A stretch of DNA of 64,000 nt, taken from the NCBI RefSeq assembly GCF_001458115.1, contig NZ_CZRP01000013.1, forward strand, positions 620,001-684,000. The letters are read 5' to 3'. Source of the DNA: Gracilibacillus massiliensis (GTDB lineage: Bacteria; Bacillota; Bacilli; Bacillales; Amphibacillaceae). Below are positions 39,516-48,753 of this stretch, one piece after another. The notes under the pieces were generated by a model. It worked only from the letters and a program-made list of their open reading frames with translations, ran no database searches and was not told the origin of the DNA. Position numbers and translations under genes: made by a program. Numbering within the stretch: the stretch's first letter is position 1; each line of letters starts with the position of its first letter.

Positions 39516-41315
39516 CTAAAATGTCTTAAGAGGAAGGATTACCTTTACTGTTGTCCCATTTTGAAAGTCACTATCTACTTCCACCCCGTAATCAGATCCG
39601 TATGTTAATTTAATTCTTTCGTTCACATTAAACAACCCATAACCCTTCGACTCATTAGAATCTGTTGTTTTTAAATAATTATTTATTTCCCATAATTTAT
39701 CTTTTTTAATACCTATTCCAGTATCATGTACTGAGAATAAGAGTTTGTCATCTTTTGAATCAATATCTATTAGGATCTTCCCTTTCCCTCTTTTATTTCT
39801 AATTCCATGATAGATGGCATTTTCCACTAGGGGTTGCAAGATCAGCTTTAAAACTTGGAACCCTTTTACTTTCTCATTTATATTTATTTCATACTCTAAC
39901 TTTGATTGATATCTTGTCAGTTGAATAATAAGATAACTTTTTACATGCTCCACTTCTTCCTCTACAGTGATATATTCTTTACCTTTATTCAATCCTATCC
40001 TAAATAAGGTTGTAAGCGCATTCACTAAATCCGTTATTTTTGTAGCCCCGTATTCATCTGCCATCCATTGAATTGTGTCCAAAGTATTATATAAAAAGTG
40101 TGGTTTAATTTGTGCTTGTAAAATTTCTAGTTCCGCTTCTCGTTTACTTTTCTGTTCTTTATATACCAGTTCAATTAAACGTTCTATTTCGTCTATCATT
40201 TTATTATAGCTTTTTCCTAATTGCCCTATTTCATCTGTATATTTGGAATGAAACCTTAGATCAAACCTTCCTTCTTCAACATTTCCCATTAATGTTTTTA
40301 ATTTATTAACAGGTTTGGTAATCATACTCGCAAAAAACAACGAGAACATAGATCCTACAACCAAAGTTATTAGAGCAATTACAAATGTGAGTTTTTGAAC
40401 TTCAGATACCACTTTTGTCGTCTCGTCTAATGAAAACACACCAGCAACCTTCCATTCAATATCTGAGATTGTATTATAAATAATTTGATAATTATCTCCA
40501 TTTATTGTTTTTTCGATTGGTGATCGATTCTGCTCTACCAACCAATTGGGATGGATTCGATAGACAATATCATTAACAGGTGCATACACAATTTTTCCAT
40601 TTTCATCCGTAATAAATACAAATCCACTTTTCCCCAGCTTAATAGATTCGATTATATCCCTTATAAAATCTAATTTTAAATCAATTAATATAACACCTAT
40701 CGCCTCATTTGTAATAGGGTGTTTATATGCCTTTACAAGTGTAAGAACATTGTTGACCTGATAATTGGAATTATTTTTTATATTTCTACCGATCGGATTA
40801 CTTACCAAATGAATTTTATTTGGTGACTGAATCGCCTCTAGATACCACGGCTCTTTTGTAAGTGGATCTCTTGATATACGATTAATCTCATTACTTAAGA
40901 ATTTATCCTGCTTATTTAAGACTAAAATACCTGCAATTTCGGGATGTTTCTCTTTATAAACCTTCATTTTCTCTTTGATTATCTGATCAGAAGAATCTAC
41001 ATCTAACATAAATGCTTTCACTGCTTCTTCTTGAAAAAGGTAGTAAATAATATTCTCATTTTCTTCGATCATTGTTTTAATATTAGTCCAAGCTTGATTA
41101 ATCATTTGATCCGTATGCATATTCGCTTCTTCCTCAAGCGAATCTTTATAAATATTCCCTCCCAAAAAACTTAGAGTAGATACACATAAAATAATAATTA
41201 TAAAAAAATAAAATAAGAGCTTGAATCGAATACTTCTATTATTAAAATAGTAGACGACCTTTTTTACATTGATGGGTCTTCCCCCTTTTTTAAAAATGTT
41301 AACGAAAATTATCAA
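39516..41315 (-). CDS. YesM-type sensor histidine kinase
   Basis: About 599 residues. A membrane helix (about 30-50), an extracellular Cache-like domain (about 55-315), a second helix, a HAMP linker (SMITKPVNKLKTLM), the His_kinase box with phospho-acceptor His in QIKPHFLYNTLD, and the ATPase domain with LVENAIYHGI and DTGIGIKKD. The start is unclear: the TTG at 41315 has no good binding site, while AAAAAAGGGGGA lies inside the frame about 40 bases downstream without an in-frame ATG, GTG or TTG behind it (an ATC is well spaced). First gene of the kinase-regulator-tandem SBP operon. Confidence 0.9.
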   Translation of the reverse strand: MIIFVNIFKKGGRPINVKKVVYYFNNRSIRFKLLFYFFIIIILCVSTLSFLGGNIYKDSLEEEANMHTDQMINQAWTNIKTMIEENENIIYYLFQEEAVKAFMLDVDSSDQIIKEKMKVYKEKHPEIAGILVLNKQDKFLSNEINRISRDPLTKEPWYLEAIQSPNKIHLVSNPIGRNIKNNSNYQVNNVLTLVKAYKHPITNEAIGVILIDLKLDFIRDIIESIKLGKSGFVFITDENGKIVYAPVNDIVYRIHPNWLVEQNRSPIEKTINGDNYQIIYNTISDIEWKVAGVFSLDETTKVVSEVQKLTFVIALITLVVGSMFSLFFASMITKPVNKLKTLMGNVEEGRFDLRFHSKYTDEIGQLGKSYNKMIDEIERLIELVYKEQKSKREAELEILQAQIKPHFLYNTLDTIQWMADEYGATKITDLVNALTTLFRIGLNKGKEYITVEEEVEHVKSYLIIQLTRYQSKLEYEININEKVKGFQVLKLILQPLVENAIYHGIRNKRGKGKILIDIDSKDDKLLFSVHDTGIGIKKDKLWEINNYLKTTDSNESKGYGLFNVNERIKLTYGSDYGVEVDSDFQNGTTVKVILPLKTF

Positions 41316-41446
41316 GGTATTATGAATGGTTATACCGTGTTAAATTTTATTATTCATTATTAAGAACATTTTATCAAGAGGCAATTTATATAAAACGGTT
41401 TGAAGTTCGTACTCTTCCATTCTATTTGTCCGTTTTAACAGATGCA

Positions 41447-41481
41447 TAAAAACCGGGATTGCAAAAACAATCCCGATTTTT
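41447..41481. terminator. Terminator between YtfQ-type gene and kinase
   Basis: CGGGATTG (41454-41461) pairs with CAATCCCG (41468-41475), with T runs on both strands. It ends the YtfQ-type gene and separates it from the kinase operon. Confidence 0.85.
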
Positions 41482-41489
41482 TAAACTTT

Positions 41490-42548
41490 TTAATACTTAC
41501 GATCAGGTAGGGCTGCTTCTGCTTCTTCAGCACCTACAAATACTGTTTCTTCTGTTTTAATCCATCTCTCAATTTCCTTACCATCCATTAAATCTTTTGC
41601 AGCCTGTGCTAATTGTGGCCCTAGCAACGGATTACACTCGACGATGATATTTGCTTTTCCGGCAACTACTGCTTCAAAAATATCTCTAATTCCATCAACA
41701 GAGACAATCTTTATATCTTCACCTGGTTTTAAACCATATTCTTCAATCGCCTGAATAGCCCCAAGTGCCATGTCATCATTATGTGCATAAACCGCATCAA
41801 TATTTTCCCCATCTGATTTCAAAAAGGCTTCCATAACTTCTTTCCCTTTTGATCTTGTAAACTCTCCTGTCTGCGATTTTATAATATTATAATTATCATT
41901 TTCTTCTATTACATTCGCAAATCCTTCCATTCTATCATTTGCAGCACTTGCTCCTACCGTACCTTGTAATTCTACAATATTTGTTTCTACATCTTCACCA
42001 ATTAGGTTAATTAATTCTTTAGCTGCATTTTCACCTTCAAGAATAAAGTCAGAACCAATAAAACTGGTGTATAAAGTTTCGTCTTCTACTTCAATACCAC
42101 GATCTAATAAGATTACTGGAATACCTGCGTCTTTCGCATCCGTTAAGACGGTTTCCCACCCTGACTCTACTACAGGCGCTAAAGCAATGATATCTACTTC
42201 CTGCGCGATGAAATTTCTAAGTGCTTTTATTTGATTTTCTTGTTTTTGTTGAGCATCCGAGAATTTCAATTCAAACTGTGGATCATTTTCTAATGTTTCT
42301 TTGATCGATTCTGTCTCAGCTGTTCTCCAGCCACTTTCTGCGCCAATTTGTGAAAAACCAACTACAATTGGATCAGAGGATTCTTCACCTTCACTTTCTT
42401 CACTATCATTTGTTGTTTCCTCATTATTCTCCTCTGCAGTAGTGTCTTCATTAGAAGAATTTGTGTTCTCTGTATTACATGCTGAAAGAATAAAAACTAA
42501 TGATAACACCGTAACAAAAATCATCAACACTTGCTTGATACTTTTCAT
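41490..42548 (-). CDS. ytfQ: YtfQ-type furanose-binding lipoprotein
   Basis: 352 residues from the ATG at 42548, which follows AAAAGGGGAG; an upstream in-frame ATG is poorly placed. The lipobox is ILSAC with Cys24, then a long acidic Asn/Glu/Ser linker and the type-1 binding fold. VGFSQIGAESGWR, DAQQKQENQIKALR, VELQGTVGAS, TRSKGKEVME and YAHNDDMALGAIQAIEE match E. coli YtfQ, the galactofuranose-binding protein. It should feed YtfR-YtfT-YjfF encoded 5 kb further on the same strand. Confidence 0.92.
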   Translation of the reverse strand: MKSIKQVLMIFVTVLSLVFILSACNTENTNSSNEDTTAEENNEETTNDSEESEGEESSDPIVVGFSQIGAESGWRTAETESIKETLENDPQFELKFSDAQQKQENQIKALRNFIAQEVDIIALAPVVESGWETVLTDAKDAGIPVILLDRGIEVEDETLYTSFIGSDFILEGENAAKELINLIGEDVETNIVELQGTVGASAANDRMEGFANVIEENDNYNIIKSQTGEFTRSKGKEVMEAFLKSDGENIDAVYAHNDDMALGAIQAIEEYGLKPGEDIKIVSVDGIRDIFEAVVAGKANIIVECNPLLGPQLAQAAKDLMDGKEIERWIKTEETVFVGAEEAEAALPDRKY

Positions 42549-42838
42549 GTAACTCTCCCCTTTTATTAATTTTTGACTCCTGTTTAGTTTAAAAGGGAAC
42601 ACTATAAAAGTATTTACAATAATATTTGTTTATTTATAAATTTCCGTTCATTATTAATCAAACATTTTAAAAAGCGTAATCAGTAATTCTAAAATACTGT
42701 TCAAAATATAAGCATTACTCAAATTGAAACCGTATACAATTTTTTATAACTTTTTCACCAATAATTTATATTAACTTTCAAACCAGTTCGCTTTATGATG
42801 AACAAGAAGCAAAAATAAATCAAATGGGGGTTTCATCA

Positions 42839-44107
42839 ATGAAAAAATTATTGTTCATCTTATTGTTCTCATTATTAACTTTCGTCGCATGTAGTAGCTC
42901 AGAAAATGAAGCGGAAAGTGATGATACTACTGAAACTGAATCTAGCGAGGAGAAAGTTACACTTAGCTTCCTTTCATGGGACGGGGAAGAAGCTATGAAT
43001 CCAGTAATAGAAGGATTCGAAGAGGCACACCCGGAAATTGAGATTGAATTCTCTCATGCACCACCTGTTGAAGGCTATATCTCAAATTTGCAAACACGAT
43101 TATTATCTGATTCAGCAGCAGACGTATTTATTATGGCTGCCGAAAACAGAAATGATCTAATACAAGGAGATTACGTAGTCGATTTAACCGATGAAGCATT
43201 TATGGAGCCTATTAGTGAAGCAAATAAAGCAGCTTACTCACAGGATGGAAAAACGTATGCATTATCTGTTTCTTCATGGGGTGGTGGAGCATTCTACAAT
43301 AAAAAAATATTTGAGGAAGCAGGTATTGACCCAAAACCACAAACATGGGAAGAGTTCATTGAAATAGGTAAACAATTAGAAGAATTTGGCGTAACACCTT
43401 TTTATGATACATTTCAATCAGAAATTCCAGGGAGTTTATCCGCATTATCCGGTGCCGAAATCATTTCCGATAACCCTGATTATGACACACAACTGTTTAA
43501 CGGAGAAACAACTTTTTCAGATGAATGGACATCTGTTTTAGAAACCTATAATCAATTATTTACCGAAGGAATTGTCAAAGAAGCAGCTTTAGGTCTGAAC
43601 GGTGATCAAATACTAAGTGAATTTATTAATGAAAACGTTGCAATGCTTATGACAGGGCCATGGAATATTAATGCAATTGAAGAAGGGAATCCAGATCTTG
43701 AATTTGGCGTAATGCCAATCCCTGGAACTGAAGAAGGAACACTATTTGCTTCTGGTGCAGCTTCTCCAGGTTATGCTATCAATAAGAGCACAGAAAATAT
43801 GGAAGCAGCAAAAACTTTTTTAGAATACCTATCAAGTCCAGAGGGTCTGGAATTAATATATGAAGGAACAGGCGCTTTCATTACTGCAGATGGATATGAG
43901 GCAGAAACACATCCGAGCCTTGAATTAATTAGTGAAGCATTGTTAGATAATAGATATTATTTACCACAAATATCTTGGCCAAGACATAATAATGAGCTAA
44001 GCCAAGAATTCATCGTTGGCATCCAAGATATGATTATGGGAAACAGCACACCTGAAGATATAACTAATAGACTTGATCAAAGATTGAATGAATTAGAAGG
44101 TAATTAA
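42839..44107 (+). CDS. Sugar-binding lipoprotein, MsmE/family 1 type
   Basis: 422 residues from the ATG at 42839, which has GGGGG nine bases before it. The lipobox is TFVAC with Cys18. The mature protein has the family-1 binding fold (VTLSFLSWDGEEAMNPVI, MTGPWNINAIEEG). It is divergent from the YtfQ-type gene and opens a plus-strand operon with two permeases. It is only distantly similar to the binding protein at 17.5-18.8 kb, so a different sugar is likely. Confidence 0.92.
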   Translation: MKKLLFILLFSLLTFVACSSSENEAESDDTTETESSEEKVTLSFLSWDGEEAMNPVIEGFEEAHPEIEIEFSHAPPVEGYISNLQTRLLSDSAADVFIMAAENRNDLIQGDYVVDLTDEAFMEPISEANKAAYSQDGKTYALSVSSWGGGAFYNKKIFEEAGIDPKPQTWEEFIEIGKQLEEFGVTPFYDTFQSEIPGSLSALSGAEIISDNPDYDTQLFNGETTFSDEWTSVLETYNQLFTEGIVKEAALGLNGDQILSEFINENVAMLMTGPWNINAIEEGNPDLEFGVMPIPGTEEGTLFASGAASPGYAINKSTENMEAAKTFLEYLSSPEGLELIYEGTGAFITADGYEAETHPSLELISEALLDNRYYLPQISWPRHNNELSQEFIVGIQDMIMGNSTPEDITNRLDQRLNELEGN

Positions 44108-44169
44108 TCATTGACAAATGAAGGGTGTAGATCATGATCTGCACCCTATTCATGATGGGAGGTATAACA

Positions 44170-45051
44170 ATGAAATCAAGATTCCAATGGCAATATCAAA
44201 TATTTTTAATACCAATTTTAATTGTTTATACACTATTAATGGTCTATCCATTGTTGAAAGCTTTTTATTATAGTTTGACTGACTTTGGAGGGTATGACCG
44301 GAATTTCAGCTTTGTAGGCTTGGATAATTATATTAAATTATTTAGTGATTCCGCTATTGTCCAAAGTTTAGGCTTCACATTATATTACGCAATTTTGTCA
44401 ACAATTATTATTACAGTATTAGCAATACCATTAGCGATTGTGTTGGACACGAAGTTTATTGGACGCAATTTTGCTAGAGCAGCCTTTTTCTTTCCTGCGA
44501 TACCAAGTACTTTACTATTAGGTTTCGTATGGGGGTTTATTCTATCACCAATTTCTACAGGAGTATTAAATAACGGATTAGAAACATTATTTAATATAGG
44601 ACCAATTCCTTGGTTGTCTGATCCAGACCTAGCGAGAATATCAACGATTATTGTGGCAACTTGGAATCAAACGGGCTGGCATGCCATTATTTATTTAGCT
44701 TTCTTGCAAGCAATACCAAAAGACTTTTATGAAGCAGCCGAAATTGATGGAGCAAACGCTTGGCAAAAATTCCGAAAAATCACCGTTCCATTATTAGCGC
44801 CTGCCATGACAATAAGTGTAATGCTACTATTAACAAACGGTTTAAAAGTATATGAAATGCCCTTTGCTTTAACAAGTGGTGGACCAGGTTATTCAACGTA
44901 TACACTTACACAAGTTATTATCCAACGAGGGGTTGCTGAGTCTAACTTTAGTCTTGCTTCTGCCTTATCGATTGTCTTTTTTGTACTTGTTCTATTCATC
45001 ACTATATTCCAAGTGACCATTATGCAAAAAAGGGAGGAAAAAATACAATGA
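44170..45051 (+). CDS. Sugar ABC importer permease, MsmF/UgpA type
   Basis: 293 residues from the ATG at 44170, which follows GGGAGGTATAACA. About six membrane helices; the EAA loop is DFYEAAEIDGANAWQKFRKI. It overlaps the next permease gene by four bases (ATGA), so the pair is translationally coupled. Confidence 0.92.
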   Translation: MKSRFQWQYQIFLIPILIVYTLLMVYPLLKAFYYSLTDFGGYDRNFSFVGLDNYIKLFSDSAIVQSLGFTLYYAILSTIIITVLAIPLAIVLDTKFIGRNFARAAFFFPAIPSTLLLGFVWGFILSPISTGVLNNGLETLFNIGPIPWLSDPDLARISTIIVATWNQTGWHAIIYLAFLQAIPKDFYEAAEIDGANAWQKFRKITVPLLAPAMTISVMLLLTNGLKVYEMPFALTSGGPGYSTYTLTQVIIQRGVAESNFSLASALSIVFFVLVLFITIFQVTIMQKREEKIQ

Positions 45052-45863
45052 AAAAAAGTAATATTATCTTAAGCTTGGTAATGCTTCCGATCACGATTAT
45101 CATGATTATTCCTTTTTATTATATTTTAGTAAATACAATTAAATCGCCACAAGAAGCAGCTCAAAATCCTTTAGCTTTGCCTAAGGAGATTTATTTAGAC
45201 AATTATGTTGAAGTATTTACCCAAGTACCACTGTTACAAAGCTTTTGGAATACTTTCTTTGTCACGTTTTTTTCGATTCTTTTAATGATCATTATTGGTG
45301 CAATGGCAGCTTATCCTTTAGTTTTTAACATGAATAAATGGAATAAAGTGATCATGATGTATTTAATTGCAGGTTTTCTAATCCCTTTTCAGACAACCTT
45401 GATTCCTTTATTTGAATTAATGGTCAATTTTCAATTCGTTGACAAACTATATGGTCTTGTATTTGTTTACATGATTGGAACGATCTTCTGCTTCTTTTTA
45501 ACAATGGGATACATGAGAACGATTCCTAAAGATTTAATTGAAGCAGCAACAATTGATGGTTGCAGTGTTTTCGGGATCTTTTGGAAGATTATTCTTCCAC
45601 TATTACAACCAATTATTGTTACGATTGCTGTTTTTCAAACAATGTGGGTATGGAATGACTTCCTTGCACCCAATTTATTTCTTAATTCTCCAAGTAAAAA
45701 TACATTAGTATTAGAAATTTTTAACGCACGGAGTCAATATACTGTCGATTGGCCCTTATTTATGACATTGAGTGTGATTGTATTAATACCGATGGTTATT
45801 TTCTTTTTAACGATGCAAAAATATATCGTCAAAGGACTAGTGGGTGGAGCTGTCAAAGGCTAA
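45048..45863 (+). CDS. Sugar ABC importer permease, MsmG/UgpE type
   Basis: 271 residues, six membrane helices, EAA loop DLIEAATIDGCSVFGIFWKI. It partners the preceding permease and is followed 37 bases later by the broken GH43-like gene. No ATPase gene is present. Confidence 0.92.
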   Translation: MKKSNIILSLVMLPITIIMIIPFYYILVNTIKSPQEAAQNPLALPKEIYLDNYVEVFTQVPLLQSFWNTFFVTFFSILLMIIIGAMAAYPLVFNMNKWNKVIMMYLIAGFLIPFQTTLIPLFELMVNFQFVDKLYGLVFVYMIGTIFCFFLTMGYMRTIPKDLIEAATIDGCSVFGIFWKIILPLLQPIIVTIAVFQTMWVWNDFLAPNLFLNSPSKNTLVLEIFNARSQYTVDWPLFMTLSVIVLIPMVIFFLTMQKYIVKGLVGGAVKG

Positions 45864-45900
45864 GAATCATTTAAAATTATTATAATTGGGAGGGCTAAAA

Positions 45901-46821
45901 ATGGAAAACAAAGAAGTGAAAGCCCCGCTATTCAGAGATCCTATCTATGACGGTGCTGCAGATCCGACTATCATTTGGAATCACCTAGAAAAGCAGTGGT
46001 GGATGGTTTATACTAACAGAAGAGCAACAAGTCCTGCCGATGACTTTTCTTGGGTGCATGGAACAGATTTAGGAATTGCCACATCAAAAGATGGCGTCGA
46101 TTGGTTATATCGGGGAATTATCGAGAATCTAGACATTGAAAAAGGTCGAAATACTTTTTGGGCACCAGAAATCATTTTTGCGAACAATACCTATCACATG
46201 TATGTTAGCTATATAACTGGGGTTCCTTGCAAATGGGAAGGCCATCAACGCCATATTTTACATTATACCAGTAAAGATTTATAGGATTGGCATTTTGAAT
46301 CAACGTTGTCCTTAAGCTCCAATTATGTGATTGATGCTGCTATCCACCAACTCCCAGACGGACGCTATCGAATGTGGTATAAAGATGAAGGAAATAATAG
46401 TGAAACGTATTGCGCAGATAGTAGTGACTTATATAACTGGCAAGTGATTGGACCAGTAATTACCGACTTTCCACATGAAGGAGTAAACGTCTTTCAATGG
46501 AAGGATAGCTATTGGTTAATCGTAGATAAATGGGACGGACAAGCTGTATATCGTTCCGAAAATGGTCAAGACTGGACTTATAATAGTACCATATTAGATC
46601 AAGATGGTACCAGACCTGATGATACTGGTTATGGTTATCATGCCGATGTATTAGTCAATCAAGATAAAGCTTATATCTTTTATTTTACTCATCCTGAACG
46701 TGGTAAGGACCCTAATCAATCCTATCACAGTAAACGATCTTCTATCCAAATAGCAGAATTGGAACATAACAATGGTAAAATTATCTGTGACCGTAACAAA
46801 GATTTTCGTCTTATACTTTAG
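45901..46821 (+). pseudogene. GH43-like glycosidase with in-frame TAG
   Basis: A 307-codon frame that is open throughout except for one TAG at codon 128 (46282-46284), between SKDL and DWHFES, where relatives would have an aromatic or polar residue. Both halves look conserved: GAADPTIIW (first acidic residue), TFWAPEIIF, then YVIDAAIHQLPDG (second) and HEGVNVFQWKDSYW (third). The start is ATG behind GGGAGGG. The single clean stop suggests a recent mutation, a sequencing error or read-through. It lies in the second importer operon, so its intact form would act on the imported sugar inside the cell. Confidence 0.75.
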
Positions 46822-46832
46822 AAAGTTTAGCA

Positions 46833-46866
46833 GGTGTTAACCCCCAGTTGGTTAGCACCATCTTTC
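46833..46866 (+). terminator. Stem-loop after GH43-like gene
   Basis: GGTGTTAACC (46833-46842) pairs with GGTTAGCACC (46850-46859) with one G-U pair, followed by ATCTTTCT. A weak terminator between the importer operon and the kinase. Confidence 0.6.
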
Positions 46867-46932
46867 TATATGAAAAAGAAACGTGGAGTTAAAATTTGCA
46901 TTACACATTTCATCTATGAGGTGCTTACAACC

Positions 46933-48753
46933 ATGAATAGAAAAATTTCATTCCCATCCTTTTTTTCTAAGAAAAGTATCGTGTTGCATATCTTTGTTAG
47001 TTTCGCTTTCATTAATATTTTAATGATTTTAATTGTGGGTATTACAATGATAAGGGACTCGACAAATGCCATTAAAGAAGAAGCGCTCTTCTTTAATTAC
47101 AAAATCGTAGAGCAGGCATCTGTTGGATTGAACAATATGATTGATGAGGTCAAGCAACCCTTATTCATCCTATCACGTAATCGATCTGTGATTCAGTCTA
47201 TTATCAACCATGAAGATATGGACATCGGTCAACAGCTTATTTATAAAAGAAACATTAATCAAGTTAGTTCGAGTGTTAGTGAATACAAACCAATTATCCG
47301 TGATATTTTAATACTTGGGGAGAACGGATACTACTATAATTTAATTGGCTCGAAAACAATTGACTGGGAATTTGATTTTAATGAGTTGGAATGGTTTCAA
47401 AATGCTCTTGCAAATAAAAATACACAAATTAAAAGCTTAGGATTACATCAACAAGTGTACTATTTAGATGAATACCGTGAACACGATGAATACACTATCT
47501 CCTTGAGCATCCCTATTCATAGTTACCAACGAACCGTAATAGGTTCTGTCATTCTTAATTTGGAGCTTGCAATGATTCAAGACTTTTTTAATTTTAATCC
47601 CTATAATCGAGGAGAACTGTTTTTACTTGATGAAGATAATACGATTTTAGCTCATTCAGATAATCAATTAATCGGAAGTGCATTCGCGTTAGATGATGCG
47701 ACAACAAGAAGTAAGGAAGGCCTTGAATATTCAGAAGGTAAATTAAATGGAGAACAATCGATCGTGGTCTCCCTGCCTAGTTCTATTCAAGGGTGGAAAT
47801 TAGTACATGCTACAAATTTAAATGAAATCACTGAAAATACGAACCAATTAAGTGACAAATTATTAAACATACTATTAATCAGTTTAGTGGTCAATATTTT
47901 GGTAATCTTTCTGATTTCGAAACAGATTTCTAAACCATTCCAACACATGTTGAATGACATTAACAATGACTTGGATGAAAATTTCAATATTCCTGAACGT
48001 GAGTACAAACTATATGAACTGAATTCTATTTATAACATATATTTCAATTTAATGAAAAAAATTAAAACTCTGATCCGTAACAATTACCTTACTGAAATTT
48101 CGCTAAAAGAAAGTGAGATTAAATCGTTACACTCACAAATGAATCCACATATGATTTTTAATACCTTACAATTATTGCAAACAGAAATTGTATTTGGAAA
48201 TAAAAAAGAAGCCAACCAAATCATCTTGGCTCTAAGTAAATCATTACGATATGGGATGAATCAAACACACCAACTTGTTACATTAAAAGAAGAAATTGAA
48301 TACATCAAAGAATACCTATATATCATTAATAAAAAATTTCAAGAACCAATTAAGCTAGCAATCGATATAGATGAGGAATTGTTAACTACGAAAGTGCTAA
48401 GATTAACCCTTCAACCGATCATTGAAAATACAATTAAACATGGATTTAATGAAGATGGCGGCGAAATTCGTATACACACACAGAAAATGCAACAATCACT
48501 CAATATCATCATTACCGATGATGGGGTTGGTATGAAGCAAACAGCATTGGATAGAATGAATAAAGCACTCTCACTTTCAAGCATCGAAACTCAAAGCATT
48601 GGCATTTTTAATTTAAACCAGCGTATTAAACTAGAGTTTGGCGATTTATATGGATTATCTTTAGAGAGTGAAGAGGGAAAATATATGAAAGTGTTTATCA
48701 AAATACCTTTAGACAATAAGGGAGGTGTCTTCAATGAAAATATTGATAGCTGA
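46933..48753 (+). CDS. YesM-type sensor histidine kinase
   Basis: 606 residues from the ATG at 46933, which has GAGGTGC upstream; the earlier in-frame GTG falls inside a terminator stem. Two membrane helices (about 15-40 and 310-330) flank an extracellular Cache-like domain. The phospho-acceptor His is in HSQMNPHMIFNTLQL, and the ATPase domain has IIENTIKHGF and DDGVGMKQ. It overlaps the response regulator start by 20 bases, so the two are cotranslated. Confidence 0.92.
   Translation: MNRKISFPSFFSKKSIVLHIFVSFAFINILMILIVGITMIRDSTNAIKEEALFFNYKIVEQASVGLNNMIDEVKQPLFILSRNRSVIQSIINHEDMDIGQQLIYKRNINQVSSSVSEYKPIIRDILILGENGYYYNLIGSKTIDWEFDFNELEWFQNALANKNTQIKSLGLHQQVYYLDEYREHDEYTISLSIPIHSYQRTVIGSVILNLELAMIQDFFNFNPYNRGELFLLDEDNTILAHSDNQLIGSAFALDDATTRSKEGLEYSEGKLNGEQSIVVSLPSSIQGWKLVHATNLNEITENTNQLSDKLLNILLISLVVNILVIFLISKQISKPFQHMLNDINNDLDENFNIPEREYKLYELNSIYNIYFNLMKKIKTLIRNNYLTEISLKESEIKSLHSQMNPHMIFNTLQLLQTEIVFGNKKEANQIILALSKSLRYGMNQTHQLVTLKEEIEYIKEYLYIINKKFQEPIKLAIDIDEELLTTKVLRLTLQPIIENTIKHGFNEDGGEIRIHTQKMQQSLNIIITDDGVGMKQTALDRMNKALSLSSIETQSIGIFNLNQRIKLEFGDLYGLSLESEEGKYMKVFIKIPLDNKGGVFNENIDS

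Noticed and set aside
42667-42683. cre-like AAAAAGCGTAATCA between the divergent binding-protein genes
   Set aside because: Three mismatches to the consensus and no recognisable promoter alongside it, so too weak to call.
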